Of a DNA stretch of 64,000 nucleotides, positions 12,599-24,731 are shown in pieces (position 1 is the first letter of the stretch; each line of letters begins with the position of its first letter). The translations under genes were made by a program, and so were the position numbers. Below the pieces are notes generated by a model that saw only the letters and a program-made list of their open reading frames with translations, was not told where the DNA came from and ran no database searches. The stretch covers positions 5,342,001-5,406,000 of the forward strand of contig JAGUCH010000009.1 in the NCBI GenBank assembly GCA_019096065.1, read 5' to 3'. The DNA is from Paracyclopina nana (lineage: Eukaryota > Arthropoda > Copepoda > Cyclopoida > Cyclopettidae).

Positions 12599-13246
12599 CA
12601 ATTAGGCACGCCCTCCAATTACCAAAAGATATTATGTAAATAAATGATATATTGATGAATGACCTTGGGCTATAACTTGCATTCATATTAGTATTAGACC
12701 TGTACCGAGGTATTGCACTGGTTTTTAATTACTTGCTGCAGCATTAATTTTTCTACCTTATTGATTACTTGCCATTGCCATATAAAATATTTTGTTATTT
12801 TTGCAATGAGGAAGGTACAAGGTTAAATATTTTTTATCGTGAAGGCTTAAACTGGTGAAGCCACCTTTCCCGTTTGCCAACTCAGATAAACAGTTGTTTT
12901 TCCATCACTCTTTGTATTTGTATTTAGTATTTGCTCAAACACAATGTTGACTGCCGACCCCAACGGAAATACATACTTAATTACGCTCAGGTAGAATACT
13001 GTCAATAATTTCACTTGCACACAGAGATCATAGATACTTGCAGCAATTAGCCAACCTTTATTTTGCATTATTGTGCTGCATTGATTTGGTATCATGTAAA
13101 ATTGTTAAAAAAGGCAAATGTGAGTTATTTCAACTTTAATGGGTGATAATAGATAAAAATCTATTATATATGTAAGTGAATGGAAAAGGTGGCTTTCTTA
13201 GGCAAGCAATTCTGTGAGATTGGCTGTTGCGTTGGCCAGTGTAAAC

Positions 13247-15379
13247 ATGAAGATGTTTCGTGCTTTATGTGTCTCACCTTTGTGTAGGGCCCTTTCAATA
13301 GGACTTTTGCTCACCTTTTTGCTATGGATAAGCCGAGAGTATGTGCAAAGTGGAATTGAAATATTTATCTACAAGAAAGCTCTTAACCGTCGTGGTTGCT
13401 TGAGCTTCACTCAACAGGCCAAATTAAGGGCTTTGGATGAATATTTGTCGAGGACTTCGACTGTGCAGCAATTCTGCGACAAACACATGGCCGCAGATGC
13501 AGAATTGGCTGAGGTCAACACGGATTCCAAATGGAAGACAGATTTGTGGTTTGACAACCAAAACCACCTGTTGTTCTGCCAAATCTCGAAAGTGAGCAGC
13601 ACAACTTGGGTCACCCATCTTCTGAAGTAATTCTATTGAAATAACGTGCATTTTTCAAGCTAATTAAGGCTAATTTCATTCAGGCTTCGTGGAATCAACC
13701 TCACCAAATATGTGGCTTTGTTGGCTAGCCAAGGATTTCCCGGAACCGAATTTAGGATTGAAATGAGACGTCGAATGTTTCAGCTTTTGGATCCGTCTGT
13801 TCCTCAGGCCAATGATCGACTTTTTTCCTTTGTATTTGTGCGTGAGCCTTTCAGCCGGATTGTCTCGTCTTATTACAACAAAATGGCCAGGGATTGGAGC
13901 AAACCAATAGAGCACATGAGATGGATGCGAAACGAAATCATTCACACGTAATTTTTGCTTTTCATTTTGATATAGTATGTAGGTCTGGAACGTAAAATCT
14001 GCTGAGGAAGGGTTTTTTTAAAATGGAAAAATCCAATTGAAGCTTTTCTAGCCCGAGCGTTCGAGGTCTGTAATTTCACGATTATAAAATCCGAAAAAAT
14101 CGTGCAGCAGTATATAAATGTGTTGCTATTTTCTCAACTATATATATAGGGAACAAGAGACAAGCATAATGCAATAGATGGTGCTGAATTTTTGGCTGTC
14201 TGGCGTGCATGTGTTCACGCGTCGTAATTGCCGAAAAAATAGCGCATTTTCCAAGGCATTTTCAAAAACATAAACAAAGCTGTTATTGCTAATTTAGTTA
14301 AACAAGTGGCTAAGAAAGTGCTCAGATGGTGCTTGTAACACTTAGAATTAAACAAGGAACAAAATGGTACTTATTTGAGCAATTTTCATGAAAGTTAAGG
14401 AATTTTGGATCATGACACATATCATATCCAGGCTTGATGAAATACAAGGGTTGCAAATTAGTCAAATCTTAATAAGTTATATTCGAAATTGGCATATGAT
14501 TTTGGTTATTACATTTTAGGTTTGATTACAAGCAAACTTCAAGAGAAAAACCGTGTTGAGAACTTAAGTCAACCAAGGCAAGGCAGATTTTTGACAGCCA
14601 AAATTTCAAAGCCGGCCCGCCAGTTGGATTATGGCTTTTCTAATTGTTCCCCATATTTATATATTAGCTTGTTCTCCTAAAACTCAGTTAGGCAGGCGGT
14701 AAGTGAAGTACTTTGGAAGCTCTTAGCTCAGCAAGTATGGAGCCGATTGGAACCAAATTTTCATCCGGATCGGAGGTATCTAAGAAGGTTGCTGAATTTT
14801 CGCTAGACTGATTTGCCTCGCTTAATTTCAGTAAGGCGGCCTCAGCGTCCTCGAATCCGGAATGAAATGTTGATGGGAACAAGCTAATTTTGGGTCCAAA
14901 ATAAAATGCTTTAGGTATCGAGGAGTTATTGATCCGGAATCTATTGGGGACATGCCAACTCCGGCAGAATTCGTTCAATACATTGTTGACCAAGCTGAAA
15001 AGCTGGGACCATACAGGCTCGACAATCACATCAAGCCCATGTGGACTGCTTGCCCATTTTGCCTGGTTCAATTTGATGTCATTGGCAAAATTGAGGATTT
15101 CGACAGGGATTCGCTGTTCATTCTGGATGCAATGAACCTGACTGTATATTTACCAAATTTTCTTGGCTAATTTTTCTCTTTAAAAAGGCTATTTCTTAGA
15201 GCCGAGTGGATTCGGATTTGCATCGCAATCACAACCGTAGATCTGATGATGAGGTTGCTCGTATGGATCTGTTTTTCAAGGATATGCCACAGCCTTTAAT
15301 TCGCAGATTGTTTGAGTATTGCCAGAAAGACTACGAAATGCTTGGCTACCCTTTGCCAGCAAGATATCTGAGGACATAA
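13247..15379 (+). CDS. Golgi carbohydrate sulfotransferase (Sulfotransfer_2 family)
   Basis: Exons 13247-13626, 13684-13947, 14915-15143 and 15200-15379 encode 350 residues. The first in-frame ATG is followed by a short cytoplasmic tail and a membrane anchor (about residues 13-30), as in type II Golgi enzymes. The 5'-phosphosulfate loop is CQISKVSSTTW (111-121), and the 3'-phosphate motif VREPFSRIVSS lies at about 179-189. A CPFC...DVIGKIE block and a C-terminal DYEMLGY segment follow, all typical of the HNK-1/chondroitin/dermatan sulfotransferase group (CHST8-14). The enzyme would transfer sulfate from PAPS to a glycan. An NLT glycosylation site is at 132. Length and all four exon junctions agree with the family. 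Which sugar is modified cannot be told. An AATAAA overlaps the stop codon. The gene converges with CrebA-A. Confidence 0.88.
14006..14095 (+). repeat. Foldback repeat family E, divergent copy
   Basis: Lies in intron 2 of the sulfotransferase gene. It has the same palindromic architecture as 46691-46783: a TTTTAAAATGGAAAA arm, a CTAGCCCGAGC core and an AAAATCCGA arm, with substitutions. Confidence 0.5.
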
Positions 15380-16308
15380 TAAATCGTTGTTGTCCACACA
15401 AAGCACACAATTATTTATTTTCATACTATACATGTACAGTCGTTCACAACACAATCAAGAATGATATGTTTCTTGGTCGTCAATATTAAGCAATGTTGCT
15501 ATAGACATATTTAATGATATAACATAGTAGTACTAGTTTTTGTTAAGTTGCGCGAATTTTTTGAATGGCAATTATCAATTCTTTTTTTGTTCTTGAATTG
15601 CTCGGATTGTTTTGGTCAGGAATTCTACATTGATGCTGGTCACAGCCCATTTCTCATAACTTGTTGATTTGCAGTGGTAGAACATTGTCAATTATTCATA
15701 TTGTTCCTAATTATTTTTTGCGCAAGGATAAACTCAAATATTGCCAAATGGAAGTGAGTCAATTACTAACAAAGATTGTATCCCACCAAATGTTTGGCAT
15801 TCAAATAGCGTTATTTACAATAAAATCAATCGCCTCGTCGCAATTTTCTTCTTTACAATTGCGGTGATGCTTTATCGATTTTTCACAGCAAATTCAGTTA
15901 CCTGACACGGATAGTCAACCTTGATGTGCAACAAAAAGGCTCAACAGGATGTAATATATGAATACAGCAGAATGATAACAAATTTTGCCATGAATTATCA
16001 TAACATGTAATAGTAGTAATAGTAATGGGCGGAGCTTTTGCTCCGGAAAATCAATGGGAATTTTGTATCTGTTCATCGTTCTAAGGTGCTAAAAATGAAT
16101 CATATTGATCATAGGTGCAATGAAAAGGCCCAAAAAAAACCTAAAAAAACTCAAAAAGGTGCAGCAGGTGAAATGATGATCAAAAGTTTTCCTATGCATG
16201 GTTATATATCACATCTGTTATGACGAGGTCTGCGTAAGTTGATAATAGTTGAATGTCCAGAAAGAAAAAATTTTCTATGTATATATACTATGTAAATGGC
16301 CGTAGCTG
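15380..16308. other. Convergent intergenic region
   Basis: Lies between the 3' ends of the sulfotransferase and CrebA-A genes. It presumably holds both 3' UTRs; an AATAAA is visible near 15820. No further gene is supported. Confidence 0.55.
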
Positions 16309-16375
16309 CTAATATTTGAAACTCTTGCATTGGTTCGCAGCTGCTGAATGTGATGCGACCTAAAAAGCCAACACA

Positions 16376-19300
16376 TTATTGCCCTTCGATGATCAGAGTC
16401 ATGACGCTACTCACTGAATTGATACAATTGCAGTTGGCTAGTTGAGCTTGGACTTGTTCAAGTTGGCTTCTCAAGCTGCTGTTTTGGCTTTCCAATGATG
16501 AATACCTCTGTTTGTAAGCTTCCAAGTCGTCACTTAATGCCTGCATTCGCCTCTCGAGGCAATCCATGTATTCTTTCTTTTTTCGCCGACTCTCCTGAGC
16601 AGAGATCTGAAATCAAGCAAATATAAATAAGAGCTGGGTTTGAAATGCAGCCTGCCAGATGGCGCCACCGTAATGTATCACAGCTGATTATTACAATTAT
16701 TAATCCTTAAAAGGTTGTATATGCTCAAAATTGCTAAAAACTGCCGATTTTCATTAAAAAATAGATTCATCTATGATGAAATTCTGCAATAACAAATCGC
16801 AGCTCCATCTCGCGGAGAAGAATGGCACTTGTTTAGATTTCAAAAAACCTCGTTTAGATGGAGCAGCGATTTGTTTATGCGGTAAATGCATCACAGCAAG
16901 AAACTATTTCCGCCATTTAACCATAAAACGTGCCGAAAAGCAGAACTCAAGTAAAGATCCACTTCTGGTAACTGCGTTCAAAATTACAGTGGCGCCATCT
17001 ACCGTAAGAAGAAAACTAAATGTCACCTTGTTTTTTATCTTCCTTCGTATCTTTTTCAGTGACTTTTCTTCAGATTTGGTGAGGGGCAGCCTCTGTGGGA
17101 CTGGGTAGCCCTCTGAGATCAAGGTGCGCTTTTCTTCTTCGGTCAAGTAGAGCACACCTGTTGCACCTTTCTGCAGGGGCAAAAGCAAGCCTTGGGTTAG
17201 CTGAGTGCAAACAATACTTATTTATTTCGAGCTGGGGCACGTAAAGTAGGGTCATTAAATAGCTGAGCAAGGATTTTAAAATGGGAAAACTCGAGTACAG
17301 CTTTACTAGCCCGAGCCTGCGAGGGCTGTAATTGTACGAGTGTTTTTCCATTTTAAAATCCGAAAGCATTAAATTACTTAAAATCCCTCAAATTTGATTC
17401 CAGGGCCGTTAAGTATTTAATATCCCCCAAATTGCTTAGAAAGAGCTATGATTTAAAAGAGCTGAGTCGGATCGGTAAACTGAATTATAACACGAGGAAA
17501 TCGTATTAGAGTATATAAATAAGTTTAATGCTTACTGGTTGGCTGGAAATGAGCGAGGTTTGAATGGGATGCCTAGTGGAGGGAGTAGGATGGCCGAAGA
17601 TGACTTTGGTGGTTGTTGTGCTGACCGGTGCGCCGGTCACGGACTGCTGCAGCTGCTGCGGATTGGCTACTTCAGCTCGGAAATGGGCATGAGATGCTGT
17701 TGAAGTCGTGCGAATGACTGCTTTGATTGGAGATCGCTGCTGCTCTTGATGAGCTACTACACCAGAATGATTGCTGCTATGTTTACCTGCAAAAAAACCA
17801 AATAATATAAATTCATTCTTTAATGCCAATAATTCTTAATTACGCGTATCTAGGCTGACTTTCGGAAACACCACTCGGTTATTGGGCGCTTGGCCGAACA
17901 CGGGTATGGAGGTGACCTTTGATGATGATTTGGGCATCACCAACGATTTGGTGGCTGGAGCCTCATCCTTGGGCTCCTCTTTGACTATGAGCCCACTGAG
18001 ATTGGCAGCCGGAGCAAAGAGCTCTGAAAAGAGGTTGGCCGGATCATCGGCTACGACGGCCGCAGGCGTGGCGGTGATGCTATTGGCAGGGCTCAGAGGC
18101 TCTTCTTTCACCAGGCTGCTCAACATCGAGTGGTGAGTGGCGTAACCGGATGATTGGTGGTGCTCCGAGGACAATGAACCTGTGGGCATGCATGGGTAGC
18201 ACTCATCCTCCATATCTGAAATTAATTAGATGGAAAATCATGATTTTTGCCCATTAGCAGCAACTTCTGCTTGGCCAAATTCCAGGAATTTATTATACTA
18301 TACTACTATATATTAGGGCGGTCTCATATTCGTCAATTGGGCAAGGTAGGTGGACTCACCTTCCCACCTACCTAGGGTAGGTAGGTGAGGGTAGGCAGGT
18401 GAGGGTAGGCAGGTGGGTAGGTGGGTAACCTGGTAGCTTAGTGAACCAGTTAGTGCAGGCAAGTTAAGTCAATTTTTTAAGCATAACAAAAAGCTGCTTC
18501 TACACAAAATGTCCTCTCGTGATTTCTGGGTCAAATTGACTTAACTTGCCTGCATACTAACTGGTTCACTAAGCTACTAGGTTACCCACCTACCCACCTG
18601 CCTACCCTCACCTGCCTACCCTCACCTACCTACCCTAGGTAGGTGGGAAGGTGAGTCCACCTACCTTGCCCAATTGACGAATATGAGACCGCCCTATTGT
18701 ATTGTTTGCGAATAGTTGGGCTAACAACTTTTTCATCATTGATTTTCGAAGCGAAAATGCATACAATACATGTGGAATTGATTTGGCCAAATCAAGATAA
18801 CTTTAAAAGCCTCATGCAGATCTGTTTAAAGCCTTATCTCGAGTTATGGAGCATTATAAGTCCTTAAAGATAATTGTGTCAAGGCACAAATATAAGCCAC
18901 TCCAACAACGAGCTGATTATCGTGTATATACTATAATATAAGAAATGGGAAGAATTCGCTTTATAAAAGCAATTTTCAATGCGCAGCCCAAAATGGTCGT
19001 TTTACAACTTCTTTGCGCTGTGGGAAAACTCCAACGAATTATTGCGGCTTGACACCACGACTTTAATATTGAAATAGACTAACGCCAAGACAGTAAAATT
19101 TTCTAGCTGTTGCTTCACTTCCTCTCAAAACTCGGCTCGATTCCAACATGCGGTGATTTCCTAACACGTGAAAATTCCCTCTTTTCACGTACTCCTATAG
19201 ATTTGGCGCATCAAATTAATTCAGCCCAGAAAACCTGTTGGCGTCGAGCTCGAGGTGCAGATTATTTGCACGTAGCTGTTGGAGTCGAGCTCGAAGCAAA

Positions 19301-22300
19301 ACGGACGTCAATCGTCATGAGAGGTAACAACAGCAAATTGTGTGCGGAAAAAGGAAACTGCAGCCATGATCGAGCAAATAACAAATCTATTAATTATGTA
19401 TTCACCCACCATCATTGTTGCTCAAGGGTGAATCCGGAATGGAATCGCCGTCGCTACCCGTCATCGAGTAGGAGTGCTCCGTTTTCACCGCGGGCGGATT
19501 GGAGGCCATAGAAACGTCCTCGGAGGTCGTGGTGCCGAGGCTGTCCGTGAGAAGTCGGTCAGTTCGAATGAGGGCGTCAAAAAGGCCATGGTGGCTGCTG
19601 CCATCCAGTGAATCGGAGACGGGCTGAAAAAGGCCGAATTTTAGTATAAGTCAGTGGAGTGACAAACTTTTTCGTTAGGTGGCGCTTTTTGAGCAAGTAT
19701 TTTTGGATAAACTGAAGTGCGCGACACCTGTCACGTGATTACAAGCGGCCATTTGATTGGCTGATCTTTAGTGCCAGGCTAGAAAAATTTGGTTTCAACT
19801 ATGTAAATCTCGGAAATTTGCGTGAGTTGATTATACTTTTTAGGCTTGAAAGGGTGCCATCTTGTCTGTAGTTTATGTCATATTAATCAAGTTTTTTCGA
19901 CAAGTTCTCCCAAATCAATTTTTGATTGCCTATGCAGTGCAGCCATGTCAAATGTATTTAGTCAAGTTGCCAGTATAGATGGCGCTGCGAATCTAGCGAC
20001 TTTACGCCTTTGACTTATAATGGCTTGTACGACGACGATGAAATCGTAAAAGTGGATATTAAAAGTAGAGCTGACATCGGATTAAGATCTCATCAGAGCT
20101 TTTTTCATGTGAACTGCAACAATGGATGATTTTCCAGGCTTTCTTCCATTTTCAATGGAAATGAGGCGGACAAAAATGCTGATAATTGGGGATTTTGATG
20201 CATATAGCTGCGATCAGTAGGGTACACGCCATTTTGAAGCCTGTTTTGCATGATTTGAGAAATTAAGGGAAAAAGATTACGATCGTGCTTCTCTCGGCAA
20301 AAACAGGTTTCAGCCCAAGCAACAGCATCAGGGAATCCTCTCTCTTGATTATTAGTATGCTATTTTACAGGGAAAAATCTATCAATTTCTGCTCGTGAAT
20401 TTGCCCTCGGTTATCTAAAAAGAAATGCATTTTTTAGTTGACCGAGAGTTTGCAGATAAGCTAATATTTCCCAATAAAGCCTTGAACTCGCAAAAAAGAC
20501 ATTTTTTTATACAAATCAACCACCAAAGTTGTTGACAATTACTTGTGGTCACGAGAGCAAACAATTCGAAGAAATTCGCTGTGTAACTGGAGAAGCAGGC
20601 AACTTTTTTCTACCTGTTGCTGCTTCTTCTTCTCTTGAGTTCACGTTAAAGCAAATCAGTCTATGCATGAATAAGTTTCCTTTCCACCATCGCATGGACA
20701 GAATTGTCATTTTTTTCCTACTTGAGACTTTTGCTTATTGAGGTGACAGGCCACTTAATGCTCCATCTTTGTTTGATAATCCGAATCGCATCATAAACAT
20801 GCATAACTTTTTCCTATATGCTAAAATTCATATTCACGTGATGATGATTTCTCCTCGGAGAAGTGTAGAATTATGCTGTTTTCAGCACTAATTTGGCCAC
20901 AATTCTTTATGACATTGTATGCTACAATTTAAGGAAATTCGAGCTCGAAACACAGTCGTAATTAGATTGCAGAATTCTGGTTGGCTTTGGATATTATTTC
21001 ATCATATGTAATAGCAAACTGCATGGCTGAGGTTGGAATCAGTTTAGTGTTTTTTTTCATACGCGCGCGTCTAGACTAATCAATGCGTAACAATAAGGAT
21101 GCAATCAAGGGTGTGGTCACACTGGCTCGAAATCTCCTTGAAAAAAGGTCACAAAACCTACCATGAAAACAGTTTTCCCTTTTATTCACTCTCACTTCTG
21201 GCATTTACCGAAAACAAAGCCACTCCGCGCAAAGCTGTCCATATTTGCAATATTTAAATATTTTAACTACTAAAAAATTGCTAGCAAACTGATGTAGTAA
21301 GCCCAAGTGAAAAACAGCGAGTAGAAAAATATTGGACAAAGTACAAGCGAGACACTCAATTGTTGGCAATTACTGGACGTGACAAGGCAACGCAATTAAA
21401 AGCAATTCATTCCCAAAGACAATAACCGATAAAATCTTTTTCCTAGCTCTATGTAGCGCGGCGCAAAAGCCTCACTTTTGCCCACTCGGTTTTCCGGAAA
21501 TGAAAACAAAAGTTTCTTTTGATTGCTCGCTGTTTTTGCGTCAACTAAGTCGAGCTTGCTGCCAAAAATAGCAGTTTAACTACCTTTTTTCGTTTTTTTT
21601 CGTAGCTTTCAAAAATAGAGAATCCTCTCAACAGCTGTTGAGAGTGCAGCAGTATTTATGTCACGCTGAGATCCAAATGTGACCAGGTCCAAAAAGGCCC
21701 TCGAGGCAAATTTTCGTGGCCACTATAAATCAATAACTTTCCTGAACTGTAACGATTAGTTCCCATGTAACACAGTCCTTCAATTGATTAAGATTGGGAA
21801 AAAAATGGTGAATCCCATTCATTCGCGCGTACGTTCTCAAAACGTCATCGTGAGAGAAAAGCTGCAGCCATATGTAGAGCATAGCTCCACTGGAAATGAA
21901 TGAGGAAAGCCACTGGCTGCTCTTTATTAAACCAAGAAAAACGCGCAAGCTGCTAGCTTCATGAATGCACGCGCAGTCTAATGCCCCGTTCATGTACGCC
22001 CCAAACTCCACGTGATAATGCACAACAACAAAAACGAAACCATTTTTGCAGATTAAATTTTCATATGATATTGACTTTAAATAAAGAAACGCAAACAAAG
22101 CTGTTAAGGATACAAAATGCTGTTAAAGGTTATATGAATTTGCCCATGAAAACGCTGCTCGATCCTCGAGCTGATCTACTTAAGAGGTAATCAATAGCTG
22201 ATTTTACTCTGCATTACCTGGGTTAAATACCTTATGTAGTAAAAAGGTCAAGTTTTTTACAACATAGGGTATTTAAATACCAGTCACCTGGTAATGATGA

Positions 22301-24731
22301 GAAAACTTATTTAGGATCGCGCCAAATTTTCATATGATATTAACTTTAAATAAAGAAACGCAAACAAAGAAGCTTTTTTAGGATACTAAATACTGTTAAA
22401 GGTTATATGAATTTGCCCATGAAAACGCTGCTCGATCCCTAGGCTGATCTACTTTACAGGTACTCAACAGCTGATTTTACTCAGCTACAATTTTGTCCAT
22501 AACCTAAGGATTTTTTATTGTAGATGAGCAGGGCATTAAGTGTGTGGTGCTCCTCGCAGAAAACATATGGAAGTCCACGATGCGTCGCGCGCTTAATTTT
22601 TACTACTACAATTACAACTATTTACTGTATGGAGTTGAGATAAACAAGATGGGAAAATGTATCATCATGTGTGCGACACCCCCATCTTGTCATGCTACAG
22701 CTGCTTTTTCCCAACTGTTGCCTTCAAACTGCACCAACAACATGTGCTAGTCTAGCATATAGTACTCGAGTCTGTTTCACCATTCTGAAAATTCTCGATC
22801 GAAAATGGAAAATCCCATCATTTTTTCTAATGGAAGATGTCTTAAATTGGTTCAACATTCACTCCACCCACCTTTGGCAAAAACAACATTATAAACATGC
22901 TTTTCGGATTTAAAGCCTGGATATAGAGTAGTTCCAGTGTTTGTCACCACCCCTTGGGGTGGCGCCACTGTAGAGGGGGGCCAAAAAACCAGAAGTGGAT
23001 TCTTTTACTTAATAGGCTTTTTGGCATTTTTGAGTGAGGAATGGCTGAAATATTATATGACTGTTTGCTGCGCCATCTTGCGGATAATTACCGCATCACT
23101 CGCCTTTTGTGGCAGATCCAGATTAAAACGTTTCCTATCATGTCGGTTTAAAAGCCAGCTGATAGCGAAAGAGTGATCCAGTCCAGTGAGAGCTTCAAGT
23201 CTATGTAGAGGCTGCTGCTGGCGGGTGATGGGTGATCATAATGGGAAAAACGCCCCCAATTTGTTTGTTTGCCAGTTTTTCCTGCTGTTGCTGCTATATA
23301 GCTACTGCATATGCTATAGTAACAACCCCGAAAAATGAGCTGACATGAAGCTCACTGTGGGACTGCTGGCGTAACACTTCAAATCTTGGCACATGTGCTC
23401 CCAATTAGAATGGCTATTATGGCCAATTGAGCAAGCCAGCTTTGATGGCTGTACCACATTTGTCATTAAAGCAATGATCAAAGAGTGCTTAATTAATGGA
23501 TGAAAAAAGAAACTTTCTCTCAGCCTGGAAATCAAATTGTTTTCATCACCAAAAAATTAGATTTTGCCAGTCATTACTATTTTTCCATTGAAGAAGAAGC
23601 CTTGAGTCTATTTGAAGAAGATAAGAAAATATGCGCGTCTGGAGGGGGAAAAACCTCTAGTAGACCCGTCTGCCATTTTGAAATCTTTTTAAAGCCACTA
23701 CACAGGCCCAAGCTGCCAAGCACAGTTGTACACAGCCACCTTGACCTTTAAAAAATCTTTTGTGTGATTACTACTCAGTCACTTTCACTGAAGAAACCCA
23801 ACCAGGCTGTATTTCTGGTGTGTGCCAAGCCGGCGAAGAAAACAGTCAATAAGCAAAAGGCTGGATTGTAATTGGGCATTTTTTACGCATTTTAAGGCAT
23901 CAAAACGTTTAGCAAAAGTCGCACATCACCCAAGTGAAAGTTTACTGTATGAGCTTTTTTATTGAGCATTGCAAGCACTCGATAATAAATGCCTTGTTTG
24001 TCATGAACTACTTCTATGAAAAATAATAATGGGTCACTTATTTGTAAGGTAAATTAATGCTGAATGAGCCACAAAAGGGCCATTTTCTAATTTTTTTCTT
24101 TCGGCTAGAAATCGAGAAAAAGGGCCTTAAAAGATGGAAAAATAGCACTGAAAGGGAAACTGAACACTTGTGTCGCCTAACAGCTGAAGCATTAGCAAAA
24201 ATACCCCTATACGAAAATAGTAAAAAAATATCCATATTTGCAGCAGCAAAATAGCAACAACCGCTTTCAGGGGAGAATATTGACGATTTGCTCGAGAGTT
24301 GAAAAAATTATGTGAACCGCGGTCGTTCGATATATACAAAACGATCTCTGTAAATAATCGCCGTCAATTCTTGCCTTGTTGTTTTGAAAGCAGTTTTATG
24401 TAGCGCAGTAATCCGAGACCTCATCAATAAATCTAACCAGCAGCAGCAGCAGCAACAAGCTACATGTATTAGAGACTGAAAAAAAAATATTAATCCGCTC
24501 CAAATCGCATCCCACATCAAAATAGCTTCCTTCCCGAAAGCCACCTCTATCCGGGAAACTCGTTGGGAGTCAGCTGTCGCGCGGACGCGGAACTCGCACG
24601 CGCGACAGCTGACTCCGCTTGAAAAGGCCTCTTACCAGATCGGTGTCCCACACGTCGAGCATGAGGTCGTCATGACAAGCGAAAGCCTTGTCCATGGCAA
24701 AACCGTGGGCGGCCGCGAGGGTGTCCATCAT
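16376..24731 (-). CDS. CrebA: CrebA/CREB3-like bZIP transcription factor, paralog A
   Basis: Exons (minus) 24731-24636, 19623-19410, 18215-17844, 17786-17536, 17170-17027 and 16606-16376 encode 435 residues. The bZIP-adjacent block unique to the CREB3 family ([18 protein letters not shown]) starts near residue 317. The basic region ([21 protein letters not shown]) and a leucine zipper follow. The middle carries the [14 protein letters not shown] and [10 protein letters not shown] motifs known from fly CrebA. No membrane segment follows the zipper, unlike vertebrate CREB3L1/2. Expected role: activator of secretory-pathway genes through CRE-like sites. Intron 1 is about 5 kb; intron 4 is mostly a transposon. 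A strong internal donor at 16414 and an acceptor at 16360 would give an alternative last exon ending at 16309. The start could lie upstream in frame (24833), but the ATG at 24731 best matches the family. Confidence 0.9.
16854..17002 (+). repeat. AGATGGCGC repeat, copy in CrebA-A intron
   Basis: Runs from TAGATGGAGCAGCGATTTG through TTTCCGCCATTTAAC and CCACTTCTGG to GTGGCGCCATCTACC, the landmark order of the ~150-bp family. It lies in intron 5 of CrebA-A. A fragment in opposite orientation lies just upstream (about 16790-16820). Confidence 0.6.
17227..17521 (+). mobile_element. Internally deleted copy of the 46.6-48.2 kb composite element
   Basis: Begins GAGCTGGGGCACGTAAAG and contains the palindromic family E core. 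It then continues with segments that match 47268-47325 and 48108-48213 in order. It fills most of the 365-bp intron 4 of CrebA-A. CrebA-B has an intron at the same place without this element, so the intron itself predates the insertion. Confidence 0.65.
18316..18694. mobile_element. Long foldback MITE, family A copy 2
   Basis: Two nearly perfect ~160-bp inverted arms start GGGCGGTCTCATATTCGTC, enclose a ~55-bp loop, and are flanked by TA on both sides. The arms contain tandem GGTAGGTGGG/GGTAGGCAGG words. It lies in intron 2 of CrebA-A, so the pre-mRNA would carry a very long hairpin. Confidence 0.85.
19645..20019 (+). repeat. Interspersed ~375-bp repeat, family C copy 1
   Basis: Lies in intron 1 of CrebA-A. 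It shares its whole length with 30384-30765 and, inverted, with 52911-53290. Landmarks are GGGACAAACTTTTTCG-like left sequence, CACGTGAT, GATTGGCTGATC and AGATGGCGCTGCGAATCTAG near the right end. The outer ends are short inverted repeats (TATAAGTCA here). Confidence 0.7.
21982..22535 (+). mobile_element. Harbinger-like MITE, copy B3 with internal duplication
   Basis: Left end TGCCCCGTTCATGTACGCCC, right end GATGAGCAGGGCA, flanked by TAA and TTA(A). It is longer than its relatives because a ~150-bp interior block (at about 22054 and again at about 22324) is present twice. It lies in CrebA-A intron 1. Confidence 0.7.
22959..23083 (-). repeat. AGATGGCGC repeat, copy in CrebA-A intron 1
   Basis: On the minus strand it reads CCGCAAGATGGCGCAGC, then GCCATTCCTCACTCAAAAAT, GCCAAAAA and CCACTTCTGG, and ends at AGTGGCGCCAC. 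This is the family order. Confidence 0.65.
24566..24616. repeat. Perfect 18-bp inverted repeat beside CrebA-A exon 1
   Basis: GGAGTCAGCTGTCGCGCG at 24566-24583 and its exact complement at 24599-24616 enclose 15 bases. On the transcribed (minus) strand the hairpin starts 20 bases after the first coding exon's 5' splice site. Both arms are GC-rich and include CAGCTG E-boxes. Confidence 0.7.

Noticed and set aside
13676-13945. 89-residue minus-strand frame over the sulfotransferase
   Set aside because: Antisense of a conserved exon that contains the 3'-phosphate binding motif on the plus strand.
17171-17535. Intron 4 of CrebA-A created by transposon insertion (introner)
   Set aside because: CrebA-B has an intron at the same position without the element, so the intron is older than the insertion.
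21730-22098. 122-residue minus-strand frame
   Set aside because: Its N-terminal half lies in a Harbinger-like MITE and the rest has no motif; it sits within a large CrebA-A intron.
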